Positions 22,817 through 34,841 of a DNA stretch of 64,000 nucleotides are shown piece after piece. Made by a program: the position numbers and the translations under genes. Source of the DNA: Cydia pomonella (taxonomy: Eukaryota > Arthropoda > Insecta > Lepidoptera > Tortricidae); the NCBI RefSeq assembly GCF_033807575.1, contig NC_084704.1, positions 7,525,056 to 7,589,055 of the forward strand. Reading direction: 5' to 3'. Each line of letters begins with the position of its first letter. The first letter of the stretch is position 1. Under the pieces are notes generated by a model. The model worked only from the letters and a program-made list of their open reading frames with translations, ran no database searches and was not told the origin of the DNA.

Positions 22817-25800
22817 TTAATTGGTTTTCTTTTCAGTAATAGGCACTTTGAAGCTTAGTTTCCTAAATAACAATTTCAATACTACTTTAATAACATACAG
22901 AGCCACTAAAATCAATGCTAATAAGTCTAAGTACATCTTCTGGTACCAGGGCAGCAGCAGTGCGGGGGAGCGCAGATGCAGCGCGCCGTGCGAGCGCACC
23001 ACGTGCTCCACCCAGTGCACCAGCTCTTTGCCTGGGTGCACCACGCGATCGTGGTACAACTTTGAAAGTTCTTTCGCTTTCTCAGAATACCTGAAACAAA
23101 TAGTGAGATCAATACCGTAAACTGGTCTTACTTTACTCCCCTGTGGGTAACTATGCCCCAATTCTGTAAAATTACTTCGCGTCTAATATATTCAAATATT
23201 ATATTTCTAAGTTATTATACTTAGATAAACGGAAACCAATATATACAAGGAATGTGTATATTGAATTGCTTCATTAGTCATAAACTAATCTCTCTTTCGC
23301 CTATTATTTTTTCACATCACCTATTCGGAAAAGGGCTTTCTTCCCTATTAGGAGGGATCAAAGTGCAACTTTTTTCCCTGCTAGGAGGGATTAAAATATA
23401 ACTTTTCTGTTCAAGGACACAATTTTATTTTACTGTTTGCATACCTACTATTTTTTAACCTAAATAATATTTAGAAACATAATAATTTCCTCATAGGTGA
23501 TGTGAAAAGCAGTATGTGTCACATTGTAGCAATATTATTTCCACCTTGGGCGTTAACACTTGAATCCCTCACTACACTTAGGATTATACTATTATGCCCA
23601 TGCCGTAAATGCCTATGTCGTTCTCCCTTATGACACAATCTACTATTGACGCACATTCGGGTAACTTTGCGCCCCTAAATAAACTCTAGATAGGAGCAAA
23701 GATACCCCAAACAATGGGTATATTTTACTGCTTATTCACTACTTCAGATAAAGAAAAAACAATATTATCATAATGTTGATTTACCCAAAAAATATGTTAG
23801 TTACGAGTAAGATGTGATCTTGAAGGACAACTGGAGATGCCTCGTCTTTTTGCGGGGGAGGGGCTCGTCAAATGTATGGCTATTTGCACGTAACGTACAA
23901 ATAGCCATGTCAGACAAACTTCAGTCCATACAATACATATGACCATTGGCCAAGGTTTTCGACAAAGAGGTAAAACTCTTAAAAGCGACTCCAGTTGTTA
24001 AATCCTCGTAGGATGTGGTATACGATTGATGCAATATTTATTTTACTTCATACAACATAAAAGCCGCCTGTTTCACTTACTTTGTATTAGATAGCATTTC
24101 TTCTATGGCAACCTTCATTTCACCAGCCATTTCGTAAGACAGCTCAACCATTTTCGCATATCCCTTGTTTACAGCTCTCAGCGCATTGACGCGCTGGTCG
24201 GCTCCGTACGGCATGACGATCGTCGGGACTCCGAAGTACACTGTCTCGGTGGTGGAGAGGAGACCGCCATGGGTGATGAAAAGGCGCATGTTGGGATGAG
24301 CTGAAACATAATTTCAAATTTTAATAGTACTTATGTAATTTGAATATTTGAAACCAGGCGCAAGGTAACATATGTGATAATGTTTGCTGGAAGCGATTGA
24401 AATAGTAACGTAAGGCTTAGGAAAGGATAGGATCTGTTAAGGAAAAAATCGGCCAAGTGCGAATCGGACTCGCACAGGAAGGGTTCCGTACCACTATCTA
24501 TAAAAACGGTCACCCATCCAAGTACTGACCCCGCCCGACGTTGCTTAACTTCGGTGATTGGATGAGAACCTCGAGATTGGAAAAAAATATTTATTTTATT
24601 CTGTTTTTAGTATTTGTTGTTATAGCGGCAACAGAAATACATAATCTGTAGAAATTTCAACTGGCTAACTATCACAGTTCATGAGATACAGCCTGGTGAC
24701 AGACGGACGGACGGGCAGCGGAGTCTCAGTAATTAGGGTCCCTTTTGACCCTTTGGGTACGGAACCCTAATAGTGTGCTTGCTATAGTTATTAGCCACTA
24801 CATAGTAATTTAACAGCGGCGGCTAGTGACTATATATTAAATGATGATGATGATGATGGCTAGTGACTATATATTACGGGTGTTCACTTACATTAAAGAA
24901 AAAACTAAAACTACACAATCTATTAATCGTCATACCTATATGTAGATATCGGTTTTTGTCCACCCGGTCATTGAATTCTCTTAATGATTTTGGGTAAGTT
25001 TTTATGCACAATGGCATCTAACGTTTTACGAATATCTTGACGACCGATAGACTTCAATTGCAATTTATTTAACAAATGGATTTGAGATTATGAATGTGTT
25101 TCATTTTATGGAAATATTTAGAATGAAAATAGCCAAAATTGCATTCCCGTGCGTACTTTATAAAATACTAAACTAAAGTAAAAGGTATGTTTGTAAACAA
25201 ATGACAACATGGCGCGCTGAGTGCGCGTGCATTCGTCGAGCGCGCGGCTCCAATTTTACGTGTTTCTTCATAGAACATCTTTTGTTCACATGCGGAACTG
25301 TGGCGAAACTTCTCTTTCGCCCTTATGGAATTTCCTATTGATTCAATATACTAAATCTTTTTTCATGGGAGCCAATCCAAAGCGCTCCGCCTCGCGCGTT
25401 ACGTGTAAAATATAGCAGTAGGCGAGTAGTCATAGGTTGTCTATGAACTTATAATTAATAATAATTACTTATTTAACTATTATTGACCTGTTTACGATAG
25501 GTATATTAATTATGAATAAGTAGTATTAGATTCATTAGGTACTATAATTTCATTATGATTATTTATGGGAGTGCACTGCACAAGCGCTCCTTAAGGAGAG
25601 CCGCTAGTTGGCCACTATTAGTAGTGGCCAACTAGCGCTAATCAGAAAAAAAACAAGCCAATAGGAGTGGTCAATAACTACTTATAGCAGTTACCCTATC
25701 ACATAGAGTTGGATTTTTTCTTCTCATCATTAATGAATAGGTTAATGACCTTTACTGAAACGGACTATAATTACAGATTCAGACCTGTTCAGCTTTCAGA

Positions 25801-28800
25801 CTAAGAAAAGTGACTCGAGCTGGATGACCTGCTTCTATCGACCGATAAGTAAGATAATAAAAAGCGTTTAAGGAAATCTCAGGAACCCTTTTACAGAATC
25901 TGAACCTCAATGATCTTAAGAGGGAAAGCACGTGATCGTCCATACAAAAAGAGAAAACGTTTTTCCACTTCTATATATTTTCCTTTTTAATATGTTATTG
26001 ACACAATAAAAAACCAGGCTAATAGGTTTTTCCTTTTTCAAAATTTGCAAAACAAAAAAAATATTTTGTCGTAAAACCGAAACCTATAAACCTAGAATAT
26101 ATTATGTTGGAGCGATCGTCATCAAAATCAAAATTGGTTTGTTAAGATATAGTTAGTAGAAACCGTTTTCTCCCGAAACGGAATTTCATAGAAAAAGTAC
26201 CGTCATTTCGTTAGGATCGCAAAGCTATTCTTCCTTCTTAAATGGCCAATATATCTTACCAAGAATGCTTTGCTGCGGCGCCCACTCCAAAATATGAACA
26301 TTTTTAGGTAAATTTGGTAACTGTTCTTCAAACTTCCATAGCACAGTTTGCTTCAATCCACCAAATACTTCTAAGAAATCTTTTTTCAGAGATTCTGGCC
26401 AGTCTTTGCTCTTGGCATTGGTTCCCATACTGAAGTATATGACTCCATGCTTTGCCTCGTCCATAATCTTTTGGAGATTCTGTAAGTGTACAAATTACAT
26501 AGTGTGTTTCTTATGCTTGAATAAACTGTGACATTGTAACTTATAATTTAAAGCATAATACTAATATTTAGAAATTCCTTGAAATTGATTTTCTTTGTTT
26601 GAGTTCTTGAATAAGGGTAGGTATAGTTTAAAATTGAGTACTTCCCGAACTAATTATAGGAAGCTAAAAATTTTAGAAAGTGAGATTTTTGTCTAGTTAG
26701 ATTTTTTTCTAGAAAGCTAATTTGTTTTCTAATATGTTACATTTGTAACATTTAATTATATTCTAGGTAATGTGTACCTACTGAGTGCTATATCAAAAAG
26801 GTCTAACAAATTATCAACATTTACGTTTAATTACACAACAGTACCCCTAGTGTAACTAAATCCGATTTTGAAACGTGACGTACGCGTTTGCGTTTAGTCT
26901 CATTTTGTATGGGTTTTTGAACAGCGCGCCAAGCGGGACGTTTTGGAAAGTCAAAAATCTCATACAAAATGACACTTAACGCAAACGCGTTCGTCACGTT
27001 ATGATGTCGATCAAAGTTACACTAGGGGTACAGAACAAAAATGTTGAAATGGCCAGCCGCTATTGATTTTGACAACAAGCTCAGGGTGCGTAGACAAAAA
27101 TCGTAAACGCTTCACAGCGAATGAAACGCAACTGTCTCTGTCACACTAATTTGTAAGAGTGATAGAGAGATAATTACTCTACGCTACGGAGTGTGAACGA
27201 ATTGTCATCTTGTCTACTCACCCAGGGGCCACAACAAGTCAACAACTAAGAAAAACTTACGTTTGAATCTCTGACACTTAAACGGCTGATTTTATTACTG
27301 TACTACACTTTTTAATAAACAAGGCTGCTCTGACAAAATTATACAAAATAAAAGAATAAATAGTAAAATTCGTTGTAAATGCATATAGATTTTGTAGTGG
27401 AAATAGTTATATTAGTGTTTGCATTTTGCTAGGTTTATATTCTGATACCACTTATGTTCTCAGTGAGATATGTATGTTGAAGGAAAGATCATAATCTATA
27501 CTGTACTAGTTACGTATACACTGCCTATATTGTTCTTAACTTGTATGTTTCTGTTTTATCTCCTTGTAATAAAATAATATAATAAATAAAAATAAATTAG
27601 AACTGTGGGTCCTTACCGCTGGAAGAGGTTTGGTGTTAGGATCGATATGATATCCTCCGATTTCCTTAACATTCGGGGGCACACTGATGGGCTGGCTCAA
27701 CGAACTGTGGGAGTTTGTCAGCATGAACGTGCCGTTGTACACGACTTCCTCGTATGGCGGCAGCTGTCTACCCCGTTTTGCGAATAGAGGCGTAAAGAAT
27801 TCTTCGTATATTGCGGTCTCTCTCGGCTGTAAGTAGCTGAAAGTACATTTTACACATTTTGGGTAGTGACAACTTAGAGAAGTATTCTATATTTTTAAGA
27901 CCAAGGCTCGAAACCCGTTAAATTTCCAAACCGTTATCATGTACTTAGCGCAAAACATTTTAATTTCGGTGTCGTTCGTTAAACCGATATTTTTAAACCA
28001 GTTTTTAGAACGACATTTCCATAAAGTTCTTGTCAAATTAATCGGTTTAAATAGAAACTTTAGAATAATAAAAACCGTTTTTAGGGTTCCGTAGCCAAAT
28101 GGCAAAAAACGGAACCCTTATAGATTCGTCATGTCCGTCTGTCTGTCCGATTATGTCACCGCCACTTTTTTTCCTATGTCGGATGTCGGTGTCTTTGTTT
28201 ACGCGGCACATCACTAGGCCGACCGGCCGTCTCGTCGCTTGTCGAATAAACTGGTTTATTTAGGTTTCAATAAATTTCTTAAAACGTTCGCGTTCTTACG
28301 AAAGTTTTGAGTAAAACCATAATAAACCGGTATTTACCGCTATTTTTAAAACCGGAACCTTGTTCAAGACCTACATTTACTAACGGCGCGCAATACAGGC
28401 TACGAGCGCTAATATGATTTGTGATAAGTACATGTAGGTATGTTTATTAATAAAGTTCCGGCACCCCTGTGTGAATTTTCAAAACTCAGTATACATATAT
28501 GTTTACTTACAAATATTTTATAGTCTTGATCGCAGCCATGGTCAATAAGTTGGCAACTCGCTCGAAGAACGTAAACGGTGGAATCGTGGTAGAAAGGACG
28601 TTTGCGTTAAACGAGGGGTTCGAAGGCTCATGTATCAGCTGGAGCACTATCCAGTGCGCCTCCACGGACGACGACCAGATCAGTGGGCAGTTATATAGGG
28701 ACGCTATCCTGCATGTACAACCATTATTAGAAATGTAGTTATATCTTAGAGTGATGGGGTTGAAAAAATTTACACGTTGTATTCATGAAATACTCGATAG

Positions 28801-31237
28801 TTAAAAGAATGCTCTTTGGTGACTGAGATGCCAGTCGATTTATTTTACGACTTGAAAAAGAATAGTCTCGTCAATTTTTCATTCCTTTTTTATGTTTGTA
28901 TATGGACTTTGAACTCGTTTTTGAACCTAAATGCAATCACCTAAAATGTATCATCGTCAGACAGATGTGTTTTTCTATGTAGGTACCTTACCCGGCAAAA
29001 ACATCGGTGAAAAGCCACTCTACAATAACAGCATCAAACTCCTGCGTAGGGTCGCTGAGGAAATTGACGAGTTTATCACTTTCCATCATGGACTTAATCA
29101 TCTTAACGAAGTCGGGTATCACGGCTAGTACATCGATGTTTGTTTCCTTGTTTATGATAGCCCTTAAATTTAACATTTTTGAAGCTGTAAAATAACAATT
29201 ACAAATTAATATAAAATATAAAAACCTATTACTACCATAAAAAAGCCGTTTTATATAAAAAAAATAAACTACAAAGAGTAAACATTTAGATCAAACGTCA
29301 ATCAAATGGGGTGAGTAGGGATTGAGGGGGCAGAAGGGACGCGGATATTTTCAGTTACTACTTTGGTTTTCTGGTTCAGGCTGTTCTAATCGTAAATTTA
29401 CTATATTTTTAGACATATTTATTTTTCTTGTTGCAAAACTGAGTAGCCAAATTATATTATTATAAAAAAAATGGATCCACAAGAACCAGGGTGGCGGGCA
29501 CCCATCATGCGGAATAGGAGCGATGAGGATGAGCGAAGAGTGGGACGGAGAGCGGATCAAGGCAAGCTAAATCCGAAATTCACAATCTGAAAGTTTTACT
29601 CCATACATTTTCCCATCTCACTCCATTGCATTTCGTACTATTTTATGCTTATCTTCAAAATTATGAAATTAAACGACAGATAATCATTAAAAAACTAAAA
29701 TTCACACGGCCGGACTATTTTTTATGTATAAAAATCAACGTTCCACATTTAAAAATATTTTTTTATTGGGTGTCGGTTTTGGCCCTACTCACCCCATTTT
29801 ACGGTAATTGCACTTTTATCCGATATACATTCCAATAATGATAGTAGTCAAAATCGACGTGTAAATAAATATTTGGTTGGCGTATAAAAAAAAACTATAT
29901 CAACGATCATAGAAACTCACTTTGTTTGTTGTAAAACTCTATATTTTTGCTAAGATCAACTTCATGATACTTATCGGTCGTTTTATTCGATGGAAACGGA
30001 GTTGCGTAAGTAACCTGGAAATTTAACCATGAAACATACTTAGTTTATAGCACAATCGAATTAAGACTAACCTCAAAATCTCTGGTACAGTCCTGAAATT
30101 TCATATGTACTCGTATGTTAATAAAAGGTCTATTTTTCATGTCCACACTATTTGACTTTTGAGGACCTCGAGGAACAGCCGTCATCTTGGAAAATAACAT
30201 AGGAATACATAGGTCATAATGAACAACATTTACTACTAGACCGCGGGCCAGGAGCATATTTCGTCATTCATCGCCTCTTGGCTGATACTTTGTCACATGA
30301 TAGTTATTAGATGTTGTTTTAAACTAAAAAAACCGTCAGCCGGTTCTATCGCGGTGGAATGACCGTCAGCTGTAAAATGAACATGTATAAAATATGCGCC
30401 TTACCACTTTATGTGCGGCAAAGTATGCGTAATCTCTTCGAGGTTAATCCTAATCCGATTGTGCTATTAAGGTTAAAATTGTTTGTATGTCCAAATGTTA
30501 CTTCATTGATCATCCTATCATCGCAGATTAACTTGTTACCTCAGTAAGTACATAACATTGGACATCAACAAAAACCTAACTACAATTGTGATCGTGAGGC
30601 AAAAATCAAAGTGCCGGTAAGGCAATAAAAACAAAGTGAAAAAGCTGCAACACGCATCGCTAGAGGGTGCGAGTGCAAGTAGCATAGTTCAGGGCTATAA
30701 TCGTGAAAATTTCGTCAATTGCGGGCATTTTTCTCTATCACTCTAAGTACGTCTTAGTGAGAGTAAAAGAGAAAGATCCCCGCAATTTGCAAATTTCGGT
30801 TTTCGCGGTAGGCCACAGGGTGCTTAGCCAACGCTTTTGTGCAAAATTGTTACGTTTTAATGGTGCATTTTAGATCTATGTTCGTGATTTTTTTCCTCCA
30901 GCGAAAGATCCAGTTTTGAATCAATGAAGTAAGTAGAGAAAGGTCTTAAGATTGCTATTCATACTTTTGACAGCCGTATTTCTTAGTTGACCTCGGAACC
31001 CTAAAAATCGACCTAGTATCGATCGTCGATCGTCACCAAAAATCGGGGTGTATTAGAAACAAATTCAAACTGAATTGCACTTACCTCATGTCCAGCTTCC
31101 AACAGATGTTTGACATAGCCTGCTCCAAGTATGTGGTGACTCTTTCCAGCTAACGGGAAAACTACTAAAATCTTGTAGCCGCCACATAGATGTAATAAAG
31201 CTATCAGAACCAGAGAAGATAGAACTAGTTTTGCCAT
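22817..31237 (-). CDS. UDP-glycosyltransferase C (complete, 8 coding exons)
   Basis: Complete family-1 UGT of 523 codons, paralog of the two copies to its left. Exons: 31085-31237, 29921-30014, 28992-29184, 28511-28708, 27617-27836, 26260-26479, 24081-24300, 22817-23090 (stop TAA 22817-22819). Exon 1: signal peptide, then PLAGKSH with catalytic His34. Exon 2 is 6 nt longer than in the other copies (94 versus 88). Exon 3 has the same FDAVIVEW with Glu in place of Asp. Exons 6-7: WAPQQSILG and FITHGGLLSTTE...DQ sugar-donor signature. Exon 8: LLLPWYQKMYLDLLALIL membrane anchor and a KKTN dilysine ER-retrieval end. A leader intron acceptor sits 8 nt upstream of the ATG, so the promoter lies further right. 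A candidate AATAAA lies 32 nt past the stop. Introns carry several MITEs. Confidence 0.94.
23330..23650 (-). repeat. Interspersed repeat (inverted copy of 14160-14460)
   Basis: In UGT-C intron 7, between exon 8 (ending 23090) and exon 7 (from 24081). Two short repeats of TAGGAGGGATxAAA occur at the left end. Confidence 0.6.
24444..24772 (+). repeat. GGGTTCCGTA-type repeat carrying a 5S rRNA segment
   Basis: Starts ATCGGCCAAGTGCGAATCG, GGGTTCCGTACC at 24481; ends GGGTACGGAACCCTAA. Between them lies the antisense 5S-like block 24507-24570 and then ATACAGCCTGGTGACAGACG. Confidence 0.75.
24507..24570 (-). other. 5S rRNA-derived fragment inside a SINE-like repeat
   Basis: The minus strand reads GGTTCTCATCCAATCACCGA, AGTTAAGCAACGTCGGGCGG and GGTCAGTACTTGGATGGGTG then ACCG. 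This matches the middle of animal 5S rRNA (about nt 31-94), spanning box A, the intermediate element and box C. It is not a full gene: both ends of 5S are absent. Confidence 0.85.
25602..25637. repeat. Perfect 16-bp hairpin
   Basis: CGCTAGTTGGCCACTA, a 4-nt loop, then TAGTGGCCAACTAGCG. In UGT-C intron 6. Confidence 0.9.
26844..27028. mobile_element. Tc1/mariner-type MITE
   Basis: 185 bp with ends CCCCTAGTGTAACT and AGTTACACTAGGGG, flanked by TA on both sides (26842-26843 and 27029-27030). An internal inverted ACGCGTTTGCGTTTAGT pair is also present. UGT-C intron 5. Confidence 0.8.
28080..28175 (-). repeat. Partial GGGTTCCGTA-type repeat
   Basis: TTTTTAGGGTTCCGTAGCCA through ACGGAACCCTTATAGATTCG and GTCCGTCTGTCTGTCCG; truncated. 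UGT-C intron 4. Confidence 0.65.
29307..29802. mobile_element. MITE in UGT-C intron 2
   Basis: Ends AAATGGGGTGAGTAGGG and CCCTACTCACCCCATTT, inverted. About 496 bp, no supported protein. Confidence 0.65.
30690..30820. mobile_element. MITE of the GGGCTATAACCGCGA family
   Basis: Begins AGGGCTATAATCGTGAAAAT, contains AGAGAAAGATCCCCGCAATT and ends near TTTCGGTTTTCGCGG. Closest to 55025-55158; a diverged relative is at 51028-51135. UGT-C intron 1. Confidence 0.6.
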
Positions 31238-31396
31238 GATGTTAACTGAAATTAAAAAAATTGTTTTCGATATTGATGCATTTAATTATAATTCAGATGT
31301 AGACAAAATACCACACATAAGCATTAAGACGCTAGGTAGGCCCAATGCCCTTGAGCGTCTGGGCGGAGCTAAACGCTCTGTCCCTGCGCTACCCGG

Positions 31397-31600
31397 CAGG
31401 GGTCGGAAACCAGTATTTTTTGTATGGGAACGAAAACGGTATTTTTTCGTTCTTTGTTAATTACTTCATTTCTAATTAGGCAATCTAATAATACGAAGTC
31501 GTTATCTGAAAACATAACTGAGTCCTACATTTAGAGTATAAAATAAACCGAAATATATGGTTATTTCGATGTTTTTGCAAAAAACCGGTTCCGATCCCTG
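31397..31600. mobile_element. hAT-like MITE, copy 2, perfect 8-bp TSD
   Basis: Ends CAGGGGTCGGAAACC and ACCGGTTCCGATCCCTG; flanked by CTACCCGG at 31389-31396 and 31601-31608. It lies 160 bp upstream of the UGT-C start codon. Confidence 0.88.
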
Positions 31601-31727
31601 CTACCCGGCTTACCCGTTTCACAACGATCATACGTAAATTTGTTTCGCTGCACCGCTACGAGGTTCAAAGACTCAACTCAGACGCACGCAGGTGGCAGTG
31701 ACAGATTACGAAAAAAATGAACATTAG

Positions 31728-32744
31728 TAGGGATTGCAAACCGGATCCGGCCGGATTTTGGCCATAACCCGGCCAGATCCGGCCGGACCAGATCCGGTTT
31801 GGTATAGGGATATTAAAGTTAATTAAATGACATATTTTTCTCGTTTTTTGCGTAATACGTATTCCTAAATCTACAATTTGAAGTTAATAAATAAATTCCT
31901 AACAATAAAATTTAACTTAGTAGTAAAAAGTGTGACTGTCAATATAAATAAATATTATAGGACATTATTACACAAATTGACTAAGTCCCACAGTAAGCAA
32001 TAGGGCTTGTGTTGAGGATACTTAGACAACGATATATATATATATATATAATATATATAAATATTTATAAATACTTAAATACATAGAAAACACCCATGAC
32101 TCAGGAACAAATATCCATGCTCATCACACGAATAAATGCCCTTACCAGGATTTGAACCCGGGACCATCAGCTTCGTAGGCAGGGTCAGGGTCAATCCGAT
32201 TTTATATATATATAAAATCGGATTATACTAAAGATTATCAATGTTATCATATATTCATTCACACATATAATACATATTTATTAGCCCGACTCTAGTCGGT
32301 TGAGTACCACTGCTCATTTGTTTACTTTTAATCTCCTATCACAACATTATGACACAACATTAACCTTCTCTTTAGCATAAATTACAAATGCCTTCCATGG
32401 CATCTCCATCCTTTAATTTTTCCTTCTATTACAGTATTTATGTAATCGTCATATCGTGCCACCAACATGAAAGGCAACTTCTATTCCCAGTCATCGTCAT
32501 AATAAATATATTTTTATTGAACTAAATTTAAACTTTTTTATTCGTTTTATGCTCTGTTCAACTTCATACCTCTCATCCGTCGCCTTTTCCTCATCTAAAA
32601 CGCACAATGCGTGCTGTATTTAGGCTTTATTTCATTTTACCGGATCCGGTCCGGATCCGGTGATTTTAGCCGGATCCGGTAGCTCCTGAAAAGTGCCGGA
32701 TCCGGCCGGATTACCGGATCCGCCGGACCGGATTGCAATCCCTG
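31728..32744. mobile_element. Non-autonomous hAT element with perfect 8-bp TSD
   Basis: 1017 bp. Ends TAGGGATTGCAAACCGGATC and TTGCAATCCCTG, with repeated CCGGATCCGG subterminal blocks at both ends. Flanked by AACATTAG at 31720-31727 and 32745-32752. A SINE is nested inside; there is no transposase frame. Confidence 0.88.
31945..32199 (-). mobile_element. tRNA-derived SINE nested in the hAT element
   Basis: Minus strand: GAAGCTGATGGTCCCGGGTT then CAAATCCTGGTAAGGGCATT (B box), CATGGATATTTGTTCCTGAG, ATATAAATATTTATAAAT tail region and GACTTAGTCAATTTGTGTAA. Matches the plus-strand SINE at 48405-48632. Confidence 0.85.
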
Positions 32745-33629
32745 AACATTAGGTATTCAATTCAGGCTTGTAGTGCGTTTCTACATAACGCCATTAATAG
32801 TTAATTTGTAAACTACGTACCTATTCATTTATCGAATAGCTTTTTTTGTTTGGCTAAAATAATTAGAGTCGAATAAAAAAATGATACACACGCACGAAAT
32901 GTTGAATAATATTCGATTTCTTGAAAAAAGATTAATAATTGACAATCATTCTATGTAGCATTTGTAGTACCAGTTACAACATTTATTTTAGTTTAAAAAT
33001 AACTTTAATCGAATAAACCGTTTAGAAGAAATAGGCAAAGTTAGCCGCAAAACGGCCTGTCGTAATGTTTCTATTATGGAGTAACTATAAGTCACAGGAA
33101 AAAAGTCAAACGTTAAAAATATTGTACACAAAATGTAGATTTATATATATTTTCTTTTTTTTGGACCGTTAAGAAGAAACAAACAAGAGTTTACGGAGAA
33201 CAAACAAAAACAGCGCCTAACGCCTTAACTTGCATTTTCTATACATAAACATTAACATGGTAAAGGTACATATTTATTTTGTTTGGCTTTATAATGTCTT
33301 ACCTCGTTTTAGAATCTCTCCCTAAAGAGAGTCGATCGATTGTAAACTATCGAGCTATTAATAAAACTATAGACAATCAGTCAATAAAATAAATTATGTA
33401 TGACTACAACAATAGTACAACTAAATCCATAATTATCAGCCCTTTTATTTATATCAAATTAGCTTGGACGCTTTACGTGAAAATTGCCGTTGGTACCTTT
33501 TTTATTTCAAACATCGTATTTGACTATTTTGTGATGTTTATAAAAGTTTTTTTTTTTTCAAGTTTTGCCATTAATTTGTAAAAGTAATAATTCGTGAATA
33601 TTGATGAATGTTTCTTATTCTTTCACGTA

Positions 33630-34200
33630 ATTCTATTCTGCATAATAACTTTAGACATAATACACTGTTAGCATAAACTCACTAGGTACTGGATAGTTGC
33701 GCGTACGTACACTACGCATAATTTTTATTAATCGAAGTATCTTTTGCCATAAAAATTAATGTCTGAATTGAGACCTGTTATCTGTTTCGTTTCGCATAAT
33801 TTTATTTGTAATAATTATTTTTTGCATAACGCGCTATTAAGCATGAACTACTACAAGCATAAAATCTTTTGGCATAGAAATGTTTTGCATACTTGCAAGA
33901 GTCATATATGTTTGTAGGGCGAATATTTTTTGGCAGAAATAAATGTAGGACAGACAAGACCACGTGGATAGTGGGGTGTTCTGATTCGGTTTTAGATGAC
34001 CTTGACATTTTGGTGACCTTTTCATTTAATGAGTATTTTTTGCAATTCATTTTTCTAAAACGGCTGATCATTTAATTACTCCCCATTACAAACCGAGGTT
34101 TTTCATTTTAATATTCGTGGAAAAATAATTCTGCCAAATAGGTTATGCCCGATGCGATTTGGGTCACGGAAGTTATGCCAACTGGACGGAACCCGGCAGC
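33630..34200. repeat. GCATAA-rich unexplained repeat field
   Basis: GCATAA, GCATAG, GCCATAA and TTATGCC words, often preceded by a T run, recur every few tens of bases (for example near 33650, 33717, 33797, 33822, 33857, 33871, 34143, 34175). No clean unit length or coding frame. Confidence 0.4.
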
Positions 34201-34779
34201 TGCCTCCCCCTAGAGAATAAAATTTGTAACTAAGTGTATACCACCTTTATCCATCGGCCATATCAACTGTCTCCCCCCTAGTCCATCGGTCATATCAACT
34301 GCCGCGCCCCAGCTCATCAGCAGCATATCACAACTGTCGAAAACTGCTAAATATAAACAAATCTGCGGTAGCCGAACATTTCATACAGTCAGGATCAAAA
34401 ACCTCTTGAGCATCAGAATTCAAAAATCGAAAGGCCAAACGGAGGCCAGGATGCATCGAAAGGCCAAACCAGGATAAGCAAAATGATTTTCCCCAGCGAG
34501 TTTGGGTTTGTATTTATTTTAGATGAAAGAATAGACATGCAGTATAATTAATACTTGTTACTCTCAGTTATATTTTTTACATTCGGTATTTGTAGAACTG
34601 AAAATGTATATACGAGATTCTTCAATACGGCCGTCACATACTTAATAGTGATAATACCATTCGATAGGTCGTGATACTCATTCAATGGTACTGTGCATTT
34701 TCTTGTATCAGTACTATCAATATCGATACTCGATAGTGTTATCGATCAAGGGTGTTATCGATTAACACCTATGTCTGTG

Positions 34780-34841
34780 CGGAAAGGGAAGAGTCGTGGA
34801 ATATATTGGATCCCATAAATTCCACGACTCTTCTCTTTCCG
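34780..34841. repeat. 23-bp inverted repeat (hairpin)
   Basis: CGGAAAGGGAAGAGTCGTGG then AAT, a 16-nt loop containing GGATCC, and ATTCCACGACTCTTCTCTTTCCG. One mismatch. Immediately left is a cluster of ATCGATA-like words (34720-34770). Confidence 0.85.
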
